Part shown: piece by piece, positions 26,533-35,599 of the stretch
Numbering within the stretch: position 1 is the stretch's first letter
Layout: every line of letters begins with the position of its first letter
Assembly (NCBI GenBank): GCA_963520375.1
Contig: CAUQQF010000005.1
Location: 22,045 to 86,044 of the forward strand
Direction of reading: 5' to 3'
From: JABCPE02 sp963520375
GTDB taxonomy: Bacteria > Bacteroidota > Bacteroidia > Flavobacteriales > Weeksellaceae
DNA length: 64,000 nucleotides
Notes under the pieces: generated by a model
The model's input: the letters and a program-made list of their open reading frames with translations, nothing else
Told to the model about the DNA's origin: nothing
Database searches by the model: none
Translations under genes and position numbers: made by a program

Positions 26533-26653
26533 AAATAATTTGTTTTCCTGAAATAAGATTTGTGATTTAGCGAAATAATTAGTTTTGGGCAAAATAAGAT
26601 TTCTTATTTCGTAAAAATCATTTGTTTTGAGCGAAATAAGATTTAATATTTGC
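26533..26653. repeat. Three imperfect ~40-bp direct tandem repeats
   Basis: Units begin at 26533, 26573 and 26613 and are 40, 40 and 41 bases long. Each starts with an aaataattwgtttt-like block, followed by (g)aaataagattt and an AT-rich tail. The second unit also contains the inverted repeat aaataag/cttattt. They fill the gap between two convergent genes (rfbC and the HI0933-type gene). Confidence 0.6.
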
Positions 26654-26700
26654 AAAAAAACAAATGATATAGTTCAAACAAAATCCAAGTAACAAAGATT

Positions 26701-27906
26701 TCACTTCACAGCGTTTAAGTCCTGAGCAATCAGCCAGCCTTCGCTCCAGCACGCTTGGAAGTTGAAACCGCCAGTAACCGCATCGATGTTGATAACCTCA
26801 CCAGAGATGTAGAAATTGGGCAGTTTTTTGCTTTTCATGGTTTTGAAATCCATCTCCTTCAGATCCACGCCGCCCGCCGTGACGAACTCCTCTTTGAAAG
26901 TGCTTTTTCCTGTTATATTCATTCTGCAGCAGCACAGATTTTCTATGATTTTCTGCATTTCTTTGTTGTTGATATTGGCTAATTGTTTGGCTGTGTCAAT
27001 TCCAGAAACGAATAAAATTCTTTGCCAAAAACGATTGGTAATATCAAAAATTTTCGCCTGACCGATGGATTTTTTCGGTTCATTTTCTTTGAAATTTTTA
27101 AATATTTCCAAAGCATCTTCTGAAGCTGTTCCGATGAAATTAACGATGATTTCAAACTGGTATTTTAGTGCCGCAAGCTCTCTCGCTCCCCAAGCCGATA
27201 GTTTCAGGATTGCAGGGCCGCTCAGTCCCCAGTGTGTGATGAGCAGAGAGCCAGACTCTTCTAAATTTAATTTTGGAATTTCAATATTTACATACTGAAA
27301 ACTCGTTCCCATGAGGTCTTTCAGTATTTCATTTTTAATGTTAAATGTAAATAAAGACGGAACGGGCGCGATAATCTGATGTCCAAGTTTTTCCAGTATT
27401 TTAAATGCTTTCGGCGAACTTCCGGTGCTGAATACCACATAATCCGCAAAATAATTTTGGTCTGTGGTATGGATTTTATATCTGTTTTCCTGTGGTAAAA
27501 TCTCGGTAACAGTCTGTTTGGTAAGTATTTTTACATTTTTCTTTTTGCATTCATTGACAAGGCAGTCTATGATGCTTTGTGATGAGTTGCTTTCGGGAAA
27601 AATTCGGTTGTCATCTTCTATTTTGAGAGCTACGCCGTGTTCTTCGTACCAGTTCATGGTGTCCCCAGGCTGGAATTTTGTAAACACGCTGAGGAGTTCT
27701 TTGTTTCCACGAGGGTAGAATTGCACAAGTTCTCTCGGGTCAAAACAGGCGTGGGAAACATTGCATCTGCCACCGCCTGAGATTTTTACTTTTTGCAGGA
27801 CATCAGAATTTTGTTCCAAAATAGTGACATCGTATAGTTTAGTATCAATATTTGCAGCGGTAAAAAATCCAGAAGCGCCTCCACCGATGATGATTACTTT
27901 TTTCAT
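26701..27906 (-). CDS. HI0933-family NAD(P)/FAD-dependent oxidoreductase
   Basis: A 401-residue flavoprotein. It opens with the FAD-binding KVIIIGGGASGFFTAAN. The family-typical KISGGGRCNVSHA is at about residues 42-54, and the C-terminal second FAD contact is FYISGEVINIDAVTGGFNFQ with ACWSEGW. This is the signature of the HI0933/YhiN/BaiN group. The physiological reaction is mostly unknown. It is a single gene, convergent with the polysaccharide operon, and is followed by the repeat block at 26533. Confidence 0.88.
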   Translation of the reverse strand: MKKVIIIGGGASGFFTAANIDTKLYDVTILEQNSDVLQKVKISGGGRCNVSHACFDPRELVQFYPRGNKELLSVFTKFQPGDTMNWYEEHGVALKIEDDNRIFPESNSSQSIIDCLVNECKKKNVKILTKQTVTEILPQENRYKIHTTDQNYFADYVVFSTGSSPKAFKILEKLGHQIIAPVPSLFTFNIKNEILKDLMGTSFQYVNIEIPKLNLEESGSLLITHWGLSGPAILKLSAWGARELAALKYQFEIIVNFIGTASEDALEIFKNFKENEPKKSIGQAKIFDITNRFWQRILFVSGIDTAKQLANINNKEMQKIIENLCCCRMNITGKSTFKEEFVTAGGVDLKEMDFKTMKSKKLPNFYISGEVINIDAVTGGFNFQACWSEGWLIAQDLNAVK

Positions 27907-27920
27907 AATTCAAAAGAAAA

Positions 27921-27962
27921 ACCTTCAACATTTTCTTTTTTTAGAGTAATGCTGAAGGCTGT
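27921..27962 (-). terminator. Terminator after yidC
   Basis: A 12-bp stem with minor mismatches (accttcaacatt against aatgctgaaggc), a long loop and a T-rich tail on the minus strand. Confidence 0.55.
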
Positions 27963-27980
27963 TTTTATAAATAATTAAAA

Positions 27981-29771
27981 TTATTTTTTGTTGTTTTTCT
28001 GTTGTTTTTGTTGCTCTTTCTGCTGTTCCTTCTTCTGTTCTTGTGCTTGTTCCATCAGCTCACGCATTTTTCTTTGGAATCGCCCTTCTTTAGCAGGTTT
28101 AGCTTTGTTTTCCTGAATCTGAGCGTGAATTTTCTTCTCATCGATGATAAAGTGTTTGATGACAAGTACAATCACGATGTTCAGAGCATTTGATACAAAA
28201 TAATACCAAGAAAGCCCAGATGCAGCAGAGTTCAGGAAGAACATAAATGTAATTGGGAAAATGTACATCAGAGGTCTCATGTCTGGCATTCCTTCTTGTC
28301 TTGGTGCCTGCATGTTTCCAGAAGTCATGATAGTGTATATTAAAATAACCACCGTACAAGCCACCGCAAAAATACTCAAATGGTCTATTCCAAGGAAGTT
28401 AGATGGAATCTTGATGATATCATCATATGAAGATAAATCCTCTACGAACCAGAAGCTCTTGCCTCGGAAATCGATATAATTCGGGAAGAAACGGAATAAC
28501 GCGTAGAAAATAGGCACCTGCATGAGGGCTGGAATACATCCCGCCAGCTGATTGACTCCTGCATTTCTATACACCGCCAATACTTCCTGTTGTTTTTTCA
28601 ATGGGTCAGCATCTTTGTATTTTTCATTTACAGCATCTACTTCAGGTCGGATTACTCTCATCATCGCACTTAGTTTGTGTTGTTTGAACATGATAGGCGA
28701 GAGGATAAGTTTAACCATGATAGTCAGCACTAAAATAGCCCAACCAGCCGTAAGTCCTAAATGGTTTTGAATAAATTCATAAATAGGGATAAAGAACCAA
28801 ACATTGATAGTTCTGATGAATGACCAGCCGAGCGGCAAGATTCTATCAAAGTTTTTATCATAGCTTTTAAGTAAATCCAAATCTAGCGGCATGAAATACC
28901 AAGAGAAACTTTCGTTAAACTCCTTATTTCCAGAAAGATTTACTTCAGATTTATAGTTGAAAGTTTTCAGATAATTCCCTTTGTCTATTGGCTCTTGGCT
29001 TCCTGTAGACTGCGTAAGTCCATTTTTAGCCTCAAAAACAGCCGTGAAGAACTGGCTTTTCACACCGATCCAGTCTAGTGTTTCTTCGGTTTCGTTCATT
29101 TCACCGCTTCCATCATAATCATAGCTGGAATAGTTGTCAAATGAATAAACAAACTCTGTGTAGCCCTGCTGCTGAGTTCTACCTTTTTCTGTAGCCAAAG
29201 CTTGGTAATCCCAAGTAAATTCAGCTTTGTTGTCATTAGTTACTTTAGAAAGACCTTCTGTTTTTACTTGAAAATCAACTTTGTAGTTTTTTTGTAAAGT
29301 ATAGATAAACTGAATTGTAGCAGACTCTAGCTGTGCATGTAGAGTTATTACATTGCCATTTACTGTCGGAGTAAAGTTTAAATCTTTGGTGCTTACCAAT
29401 TTACCAGCTTTGTCTTTAAAAGCAAATCCGTAGTTCGAGTTCTCGTTATTGAATAAATACAGAGGTTTATTTTTGTCTGTTCTGTCATAAGAGTTGTACT
29501 GGTTCATCCTTACCGAAGAAATCTGCCCGCCAAGGTTAGAAATTTCCAAAGTAAGCTCATCATTTTTGAGAACGGATTTTTCTCCACCGTGAGAAGCAAT
29601 AGCTTTTGTAATTTTTTCTCTTTGCTCAGTTTTTGCTTGTTTTTCAGCCTGTTTCTGCTTGTCATCTTTATTGAAATACTGGAAGAAAAACGATACCGCT
29701 AAAATAAATCCAGCAAAGACAACCATATTGATAAACTGGCTTCTTTCAAATCCTCTGTTACTATTCTGCAT
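27981..29771 (-). CDS. yidC: Membrane protein insertase YidC
   Basis: A 596-residue Oxa1/YidC-family insertase that places proteins into the inner membrane, alone or with Sec. An N-terminal membrane helix (about 12-28) is followed by the large periplasmic beta domain (about 55-335). The conserved five-helix core runs from about residue 355 to 545 and includes GWAILVLTIMVKLILSPIMF, with the conserved groove Arg replaced or shifted in this region. The C-terminal tail is very rich in Gln and Lys (many QKKEQQKE-type repeats), typical for ribosome contact. A -7 box (TATCTTTG, minus strand 29806-29799) lies 28 bases upstream. It ends in a hairpin terminator. Confidence 0.95.
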   Translation of the reverse strand: MQNSNRGFERSQFINMVVFAGFILAVSFFFQYFNKDDKQKQAEKQAKTEQREKITKAIASHGGEKSVLKNDELTLEISNLGGQISSVRMNQYNSYDRTDKNKPLYLFNNENSNYGFAFKDKAGKLVSTKDLNFTPTVNGNVITLHAQLESATIQFIYTLQKNYKVDFQVKTEGLSKVTNDNKAEFTWDYQALATEKGRTQQQGYTEFVYSFDNYSSYDYDGSGEMNETEETLDWIGVKSQFFTAVFEAKNGLTQSTGSQEPIDKGNYLKTFNYKSEVNLSGNKEFNESFSWYFMPLDLDLLKSYDKNFDRILPLGWSFIRTINVWFFIPIYEFIQNHLGLTAGWAILVLTIMVKLILSPIMFKQHKLSAMMRVIRPEVDAVNEKYKDADPLKKQQEVLAVYRNAGVNQLAGCIPALMQVPIFYALFRFFPNYIDFRGKSFWFVEDLSSYDDIIKIPSNFLGIDHLSIFAVACTVVILIYTIMTSGNMQAPRQEGMPDMRPLMYIFPITFMFFLNSAASGLSWYYFVSNALNIVIVLVIKHFIIDEKKIHAQIQENKAKPAKEGRFQRKMRELMEQAQEQKKEQQKEQQKQQKNNKK

Positions 29772-29873
29772 TTTTTTAGTTTAAAAAATTATTGTCGACA
29801 AAGATAAACAAAAATTAGTGAAAAGATTTATTTCATTAGAAAATAAGTTACGATTTTTATTAGGAATAAAGTT

Positions 29874-29908
29874 ATAAATAAACCCCTTCAACTCGCAAGT
29901 TAAAGGGG
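29874..29908 (-). terminator. Terminator after pyrG
   Basis: An 11-bp stem (29883-29893 with 29898-29908, one wobble or mismatch) and a 4-base loop. On the minus strand it is followed by TTTATTTATAA. Confidence 0.7.
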
Positions 29909-29924
29909 ATATTATGACATAAAA

Positions 29925-31538
29925 TTATTTTTTATGATTTGCAGATGCTTTTATAAAAGCAATGAACAAAGGATGTGGAGATGCCACCGTGCTCTTGTAT
30001 TCTGGGTGGTACTGCACGCCCACATAGAAAGGATGGTCTTTGAGTTCCACTACTTCTACGAGGTGGGTTTCAGGGTTGAATCCAGAAGGGATAAGTCCCT
30101 TTTTCTCATAATCCTCTATGTAGTCATTGTTAAATTCATATCTGTGTCTATGTCTTTCCGAAATCAGTTCTGCATTGTAGATTTCCGCGATTTTGGTGTT
30201 TGGTTTTAGTTCGCATTTCCAAGCGCCCAGACGCATAGTTCCGCCTTTGTTTATCACATCTTTCTGCTCCTCCATCAGGCTGATAACAGGGTAAGGAGAG
30301 TTGTCATCAAACTCCATACTATTCGCCTTTTCAAATCCTAATACATTTCTCGCAAATTCTATCGTGACAATCTGCATTCCGAGACAAATTCCTAATAATG
30401 GAATTTTGTTTTCTCGGGCGTATTTAGCAGCAGTTATCTTTCCTTCTATTCCTCTGTCGCCAAAACCAGGAGCGATGAGAATACCATCTAAATCTTTTAG
30501 ATAATCTTCTGCATTTTCGTTTTCTAAATCACCGCTGTATATCCATTTTAGTTTTACATCTATTTCCTCTGATGCTCCTGCGTGGATGAAAGCCTCGGCT
30601 ATGGATTTGTATGAATCTTGTAAAGAAACATATTTGCCGACAAGCCCTATTTCTACGGATTTTTTAGGGTTTTTATATTTTTTAAGGAAATTTTGCCAGT
30701 TTTTTAGATTAGGTTCTTTGTCGTAAGGAAGTCCCAATCCTTTAAGAACCACTTGGTCAAAATTCTGCTCGTGCAGTTCTATAGGAACGCGGTATATAGT
30801 GTCTACATCCTTGCATTCCACTACATTTTCTATGGCTACATTACAGAACTGAGCAAGTTTAGACTTGATGTCTTTGGTGATGGTGTGTTCGGTTCTGCAG
30901 ACTAAAACATCTGCCTGAACGCCGCTTTCCATCAATGCTTTTACAGAGTGCTGAGAAGGTTTTGTTTTTAATTCACCACTTGAAGCCAGATAAGGCAGCA
31001 AAGTAAGGTGAATCACCATAGAGTTTTTCTCTCCCAGCTCCCATTTCAGCTGACGAACAGACTCTATGTAGGGCAAAGACTCTATGTCTCCTACAGTCCC
31101 GCCTATTTCAGTGATGATGATATCATAACCTTCATTAGAAAGAATTTTTATTCTTCTCTTTATCTCATTGGTAATGTGTGGAATTACCTGCACAGTTTTT
31201 CCTAGGAAATCACCTTTTCGCTCTTTTTCTATTACGGTTTGGTAGATTCTTCCTGTGGTTACATTATTATTTTGGCTGGTATTGGTATCCAGGAATCTCT
31301 CATAGTGCCCTAGGTCTAGGTCTGTTTCTGCGCCGTCTTCGGTGACATAGCATTCGCCGTGTTCGTACGGGTTCAGTGTCCCTGGGTCGATGTTGATATA
31401 AGGGTCAAGTTTCTGTATCGTGACTTTAAATCCTCTGGCTTTCAGTAGCATACCGAGGGAAGCAGAAACGATTCCTTTTCCTAATGATGATGTTACACCT
31501 CCTGTTACAAAGATGTATTTGGTATTGTTTTTAGACAT
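29925..31538 (-). CDS. pyrG: CTP synthase
   Basis: A 537-residue enzyme that makes CTP from UTP, ATP and glutamine. The synthetase domain starts KYIFVTGGVTSSLGKGI with the P-loop-like Lys, and contains LDPYINIDPGTLNPYEHGE and EIGGTVGDIES. The C-terminal class I glutamine amidotransferase domain has the nucleophile in LLGICLGMQ and the His-Glu pair in QYHPEYKS. I chose the ATG at 31538 rather than an in-frame TTG at 31556, because a -7 promoter box (31561-31554) overlaps the TTG and CTP synthases usually begin just before KYIFVTGG. It has its own promoter and terminator. Confidence 0.96.
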   Translation of the reverse strand: MSKNNTKYIFVTGGVTSSLGKGIVSASLGMLLKARGFKVTIQKLDPYINIDPGTLNPYEHGECYVTEDGAETDLDLGHYERFLDTNTSQNNNVTTGRIYQTVIEKERKGDFLGKTVQVIPHITNEIKRRIKILSNEGYDIIITEIGGTVGDIESLPYIESVRQLKWELGEKNSMVIHLTLLPYLASSGELKTKPSQHSVKALMESGVQADVLVCRTEHTITKDIKSKLAQFCNVAIENVVECKDVDTIYRVPIELHEQNFDQVVLKGLGLPYDKEPNLKNWQNFLKKYKNPKKSVEIGLVGKYVSLQDSYKSIAEAFIHAGASEEIDVKLKWIYSGDLENENAEDYLKDLDGILIAPGFGDRGIEGKITAAKYARENKIPLLGICLGMQIVTIEFARNVLGFEKANSMEFDDNSPYPVISLMEEQKDVINKGGTMRLGAWKCELKPNTKIAEIYNAELISERHRHRYEFNNDYIEDYEKKGLIPSGFNPETHLVEVVELKDHPFYVGVQYHPEYKSTVASPHPLFIAFIKASANHKK

Positions 31539-31553
31539 TCGTTTAGGTTTGTG

Positions 31554-31584
31554 CAAAGTTAAAATAAAACGCCATATTATGCAA
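31554..31584 (-). promoter_or_regulatory. Promoter for pyrG
   Basis: On the minus strand, TTG (31584-31582) is followed by 20 bases and then TAACTTTG (31561-31554). This puts transcription start about 10 bases before the ATG at 31538. Confidence 0.6.
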
Positions 31585-31606
31585 GAAACAAAATATTAAA
31601 GAGGAT

Positions 31607-32287
31607 TTAGCTCCAATAGAATTTTTGGATAATTTGTTGTTTCTTACGATCGATGGAGAGTTTTATTTCATCTTCACCAGATGTTAAATAGTTGTATCCA
31701 CAGACTTTTCCGACCAATTCATCGCTTCGGTTAGTTATACCAGTTTTACTAAGGCTGATTACAGGTTTATTCACTTGGTCATTGAGTCCATAGTATCCAT
31801 AATCACGGATGAAAAGACCGATATCCAGATATTTATCACGGGTGATCCAGTAGCTCAGTAGCATATCAGCATACATATAGAGGTCATGGGAGATTTTTCT
31901 TCGTTTTATTCTCATTTTTTCCAAATGGCTATCCCTTGCTTCTTCCCATGAGTGGTTCTTTAGATACTCGGATTTATGCTTGTTGTAGTCTTCTTCTATG
32001 GAGGCGTACCATTCTAAAAGTGGAGCTGTTTCTTCCATATTGATTACGGAATTATCAAATTGATAATGAGTACCATCCCAGTCAAATCTAATGAAATCCC
32101 ATTCAAATCTCTCGCCATCTTTGATGAGATAAGGATAAGCATCACCCAAAACTGAAATAAAATGCACCTTACCTTCTTTTTTGTCCATGTCTTCTCCCAA
32201 ATCTATGGTAACCAGTGGGAAAAATATAGTTTTGTAAATGGGCAATGGATTGCTAAAAACTTCTTCTATTGTGGGAAATAATTTCAT
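31607..32287 (-). CDS. Hypothetical protein, unknown family
   Basis: A 226-residue soluble protein without signal peptide or membrane helix. It is rich in aromatic and acidic residues (for example FEWDFIRFDWDGTHYQFDNS and LLEWYASIEEDYNKHKSEYL). The composition resembles small cytosolic proteins such as immunity or SMI1-like proteins, but I recognise no family and see no toxin gene beside it. A TATATTTG box lies upstream on the minus strand (32329-32322). It sits between pyrG and the divergent miaA gene. Codon use and base composition look like the neighbours, so it is probably a real gene. The function is unknown. Confidence 0.65.
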   Translation of the reverse strand: MKLFPTIEEVFSNPLPIYKTIFFPLVTIDLGEDMDKKEGKVHFISVLGDAYPYLIKDGERFEWDFIRFDWDGTHYQFDNSVINMEETAPLLEWYASIEEDYNKHKSEYLKNHSWEEARDSHLEKMRIKRRKISHDLYMYADMLLSYWITRDKYLDIGLFIRDYGYYGLNDQVNKPVISLSKTGITNRSDELVGKVCGYNYLTSGEDEIKLSIDRKKQQIIQKFYWS

Positions 32288-32406
32288 GACTTTTTATGTT
32301 AAAATTTTGGTATTAATGTTACAAATATAAAGCTTTTAGCCAAAAAAATAGAAAAAACAAATGGCATCATAGAAAATATTTTTATTCTCAAAATGAGTAA
32401 AATCCA

Positions 32407-32414
32407 TATCTTTG
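32407..32414 (+). promoter_or_regulatory. -7 box (TATCTTTG) for miaA
   Basis: TATCTTTG lies 20 bases before the ATG at 32435 and fits the Bacteroidota -7 consensus. Confidence 0.5.
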
Positions 32415-32434
32415 AGGCCTATTTTTAAAATTAA

Positions 32435-33340
32435 ATGAAGAAAAGACTTTTTTCGGTGGTAGGACCTACGGGAATTGGTAAAACGAAATTGGCAATCGCA
32501 ATAGCGAAATACTTCGGTACCGAGATTGTATCCTGTGATGCACGCCAGTTTTTTGCGGAAATGCCCATTGGCACGGCTGCACCGACAGAAGATGAACTTG
32601 CCCAAGTGAAACACCATTTCATAGGAAACCTCAGTGTGGTGGACGAATACTCCATCGGGCAGTATGAAAAAGATGCCTTGGAAAAATTAGAACAACTCTT
32701 CCAAAAGTATGATAATGTAGTGCTGGTGGGCGGTTCGGGAATGTATGAAAAGGCAGTTGCAGAGGGATTGAACAATCTTCCAGAATCAAATCCAGAGAAT
32801 CAGAAAAAATTAGGGCATCTTTTCAGCGAGGGTGGAATAGAAGCCTTGCAAAAACTTTTGAAAGAATTGGATGAAGCTTATTATCAGATAGTTGACAAAG
32901 AAAACCCGCGCCGACTGATGAGGGCTTTGGATATTATCTGGCAGACAGGAAAAACTTACACGGAAAATATTGAAAATCCGTTGGTTAAAAGAGATTTTGA
33001 TGTTGTCAGAATTGGGATTTCTGCGGACAGAGAAATTATCTATGACCGAATTAACCAAAGGGTGGATTTGATGGTGCAGAGTGGGCTTTTGGAAGAAGCG
33101 AAAAATCTTATTCCATATAAAGACAAAACAGCCCTGCAGACAGTGGGTTATACAGAATTATTCAAATATTTTTCGGGCGAATGGGAGCTGGATTTTGCTA
33201 TTTCAGAAATAAAGAAAAATTCCCGAAGATACGCCAAAAGACAGCTTACATGGCTTAGAAAACTGGAAAATATCCATTGGATAAAATATAACTACACACA
33301 GGAGGAATTAGAAAAATTATTAGAAACTATCAAAAAATGA
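32435..33340 (+). CDS. miaA: tRNA dimethylallyltransferase
   Basis: A 301-residue enzyme that adds a dimethylallyl group to A37 of tRNAs reading UNN codons. The P-loop GPTGIGKT is at residues 10-17. SCDARQFF, the position that is usually DSRQ, carries the catalytic Asp. GGSGMYEKAV and RRYAKRQLTWLRK near the C-terminus are family hallmarks. The stop overlaps the ATG of the TlpA-like gene (ATGA at 33337-33340), so the two are cotranslated. Confidence 0.95.
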   Translation: MKKRLFSVVGPTGIGKTKLAIAIAKYFGTEIVSCDARQFFAEMPIGTAAPTEDELAQVKHHFIGNLSVVDEYSIGQYEKDALEKLEQLFQKYDNVVLVGGSGMYEKAVAEGLNNLPESNPENQKKLGHLFSEGGIEALQKLLKELDEAYYQIVDKENPRRLMRALDIIWQTGKTYTENIENPLVKRDFDVVRIGISADREIIYDRINQRVDLMVQSGLLEEAKNLIPYKDKTALQTVGYTELFKYFSGEWELDFAISEIKKNSRRYAKRQLTWLRKLENIHWIKYNYTQEELEKLLETIKK

Positions 33341-33891
33341 AAAACTTTTTAAAAAAACAATGGAGTAACATCCTATTTGGCGCATTTATATTGGCATTTT
33401 TCTTCGTGCCGGGCGTTCGTGAGTCTATCCAAAGACTTTTCTTGATGAAACCTTCGTTAGAGAAATCGCAGAGTATAGGAATGCTCTCAGAATCAGAATG
33501 TAATGTAGAATTAAAGGGGATAAATGTCCCAGATGCCAATTTGTCCGATTTTAAGGGAAAACCTATTTTTCTCAACTTTTGGGGAAGCTGGTGTCCGCCT
33601 TGTAGAGCTGAATTTCCTACTATCCAGAGCCTTTATGAAGGTAAAAAAGGTAAAATAGAATTTGTCCTCATTGCCATGCAGGATGAGGAGCAGAAAGTGA
33701 GGGATTTTATCAAGAAAAATGGCTATACTACGCCTGTTTATCTACTGAAAGAGCCGCTTAGCGAGAAGTTTAGTATAGATGTTTTTCCTACGACTTTTAT
33801 CCTTGGGAAGGATGGGCAGATACTCAAAAAAGATGAAGGAGCGGCCGACTGGAATAGTCAGGCGGTTCATGATTTTATAGATAAATTGTAA
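33337..33891 (+). CDS. TlpA-like membrane-anchored thioredoxin
   Basis: A 184-residue protein with one N-terminal membrane helix (about 10-25) and a periplasmic thioredoxin domain with active site WCPPC (residues 85-89, in FLNFWGSWCPPCRAEFP). The cis-Pro region is VFPTTFILGKDGQI. It belongs to the TlpA/ResA-type thiol-disulfide oxidoreductases. It overlaps miaA by four bases, an association that tells little about its substrate. It is distinct from the lipoprotein relative at 8401 and the Trx-like protein at 60676. Confidence 0.9.
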   Translation: MKNFLKKQWSNILFGAFILAFFFVPGVRESIQRLFLMKPSLEKSQSIGMLSESECNVELKGINVPDANLSDFKGKPIFLNFWGSWCPPCRAEFPTIQSLYEGKKGKIEFVLIAMQDEEQKVRDFIKKNGYTTPVYLLKEPLSEKFSIDVFPTTFILGKDGQILKKDEGAADWNSQAVHDFIDKL

Positions 33892-33940
33892 TTTTTGGCA
33901 AGAGTTTTGCTGCTTTTATTATCAAAAAATATTTATAAAA

Positions 33941-34237
33941 ATGAAAAAAATTAAGATGGCTTATCAAGTTTATAAAAACAGAAGTTTTTTCACTAAAATT
34001 CCTGATATTTTTAGAATGATAAAGTCTTCATTTAGAGGAGGATATAAGATGAATAAATCATCAGTAATCATTCCAATGCTTATATTTATCTACATGCTTT
34101 CTCCTTTGGATTTTATTCCAGATTTTATTCCTTTTATTGGGATTTTGGATGATTTGGGACTTTTTGCTATTGCAGTTTCCAAACTGACAAAAGAGCTAGA
34201 TAATTTTTATCTATGGGAGGCTAATAGAGTGGAGTAG
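33941..34237 (+). CDS. YkvA-family (DUF1232) small membrane protein
   Basis: A 98-residue protein whose second half carries the DUF1232 signature: a hydrophobic segment followed by LSPLDFIPDFIPFIGILDDLG. The N-terminal half is basic. The function of this widespread family is unknown. It lies 49 bases after the TlpA-like gene on the same strand and ends before a bidirectional terminator at 34271. Confidence 0.85.
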   Translation: MKKIKMAYQVYKNRSFFTKIPDIFRMIKSSFRGGYKMNKSSVIIPMLIFIYMLSPLDFIPDFIPFIGILDDLGLFAIAVSKLTKELDNFYLWEANRVE

Positions 34238-34270
34238 TGCTAAACACCAATAAATTATAAATAAAATAAA

Positions 34271-34300
34271 AAAACATACTTTTTTAAGTATGTTTTTTTT
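34271..34300. terminator. Bidirectional terminator between the YkvA-like gene and coaBC
   Basis: An 11-bp perfect stem aaaacatactt / aagtatgtttt (34271-34281 with 34286-34296). It is flanked by A-runs on one side and T-runs on the other, so it can stop both converging transcripts. It overlaps the coaBC stop codon. Confidence 0.8.
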
Positions 34301-35492
34301 GTAACTGTTCTTGTACAAAATCTAAAATGTCTTTTGCGACATCTTCTTTGGATTTTAGAGCAAAATCTTTCTGTTCTGAAGGTGTGATGATTTTGATTTT
34401 GTTGGTATCGTTTTTAAATCCAGCACCGCTGTCTTTTAGTGAGTTTAGGACTATCATATCTAGGTTTTTTCGCACTAGTTTTCCTTTTGCGTTTTCTTCT
34501 TCGTTCTGAGTTTCCAAAGCGAAACCAACCAAAAATTGGTTTTTCTTTTTCTCGCCCATAGTTTTCAGAATATCAGGATTTTTCACTAATGTGATGGTCA
34601 TTTCCTCATCATTCTTTTTGATTTTCTCTTGGGCAACTTCTTTCGGAGCATAGTCTGCCACTGCGGCACTCATTATCGCAATATCTGTATTGTCAAAATA
34701 TTGAAATACAGCATTGTACATTTCTTTTGCGGAGTTTACTTTTTCTAATGATATGTTTTTGTCTGTGCTTAGTGCAGTCGGCCCTGAAATGAGAATCACC
34801 TTGGCTCCTCTTTTTTCGGCTTCTTCCGCGATGGCAAATCCCATTTTCCCAGAGGAATGATTTCCGATAAATCGCACAGGGTCAATGGCTTCGTAAGTCG
34901 GGCCTGCCGTTACGAGAACCGTTTTTCCAGCTAAAGATTTTTTTTGCTTTGAATTAAAGAAATCAAAAATAGTTTTATAAATAGTTTCTGTTTCTACCAT
35001 TCGCCCTTTGCCTACCAGGCCGCTCGCCAGTTCGCCTTCTTCTGCAGGGATGATGATGTTCCCATATTCCTCGGCAAGTTTTAGATTTCGCTCGGTAGAA
35101 GGGTGGATGTACATATCTAGATCCATCGCAGGAGCTATAAACACAGGACATTTTGCCGAAAGATAGGTGGCTATCACTAGATTGTCACATACGCCATTCA
35201 CCATCTTTGCAAGAGTATTGGCGGTGCATGGCGCTACCAGCATTACATCTGCCCACAGAGCCAAATCTACATGGCTGTTCCATTCTCCATCTTGTGAGGA
35301 AAACTCGCTGAACACCTTTCTTTTAGATAAGGTGGATAGGGTAAGAGGGCTTACAAATTCTTTTGTGGACGGCGTTAGGAGAACCTGCACCTCTGCTCCG
35401 TTTTTGATGAAATCCCTTACAAGAGTATTGATTTTATAGGCTGCGATACCGCCCGTGATTGCGATTAGTATTTTTTTTCCTGATAAATCCAT
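34284..35492 (-). CDS. coaBC: Bifunctional phosphopantothenoylcysteine synthetase/decarboxylase
   Basis: A 402-residue fusion enzyme carrying steps 2 and 3 of coenzyme A synthesis from phosphopantothenate. The N-terminal CoaC flavoprotein domain (about 1-180) has ITGGIAAYK, the His region HVDLALWAD and the catalytic Cys in NGVCDNLV. The C-terminal CoaB domain (about 190-400) has TAGPTYEAIDPVRFIGNHSS and SAAVADYAP. Length is normal. It follows rpoZ on the same strand, but a strong hairpin (35535-35571) lies in between. Confidence 0.95.
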   Translation of the reverse strand: MDLSGKKILIAITGGIAAYKINTLVRDFIKNGAEVQVLLTPSTKEFVSPLTLSTLSKRKVFSEFSSQDGEWNSHVDLALWADVMLVAPCTANTLAKMVNGVCDNLVIATYLSAKCPVFIAPAMDLDMYIHPSTERNLKLAEEYGNIIIPAEEGELASGLVGKGRMVETETIYKTIFDFFNSKQKKSLAGKTVLVTAGPTYEAIDPVRFIGNHSSGKMGFAIAEEAEKRGAKVILISGPTALSTDKNISLEKVNSAKEMYNAVFQYFDNTDIAIMSAAVADYAPKEVAQEKIKKNDEEMTITLVKNPDILKTMGEKKKNQFLVGFALETQNEEENAKGKLVRKNLDMIVLNSLKDSGAGFKNDTNKIKIITPSEQKDFALKSKEDVAKDILDFVQEQLQKKHT

Positions 35493-35534
35493 GTGGTTTT
35501 AAATTTTGGAATAAAATTGGGTAAATATAAAAAC

Positions 35535-35571
35535 AAAAAAGTTGTAACTTACACGAAATTACAACTTTTTT
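35535..35571 (-). terminator. Terminator-like hairpin between rpoZ and coaBC
   Basis: A perfect 13-bp inverted repeat aaaaaagttgtaa / ttacaactttttt (35535-35547 with 35559-35571), followed by T-rich sequence on the minus strand. It probably ends or reduces readthrough from bamD-rpoZ into coaBC. Confidence 0.7.
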
Positions 35572-35599
35572 GATAAAATAAATATAAAAATAAAAAAGA

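Noticed and set aside
31538..31556. TTG start of pyrG giving six additional residues
   Set aside because: The TTG overlaps the -7 promoter box, so it would not be in the mRNA.
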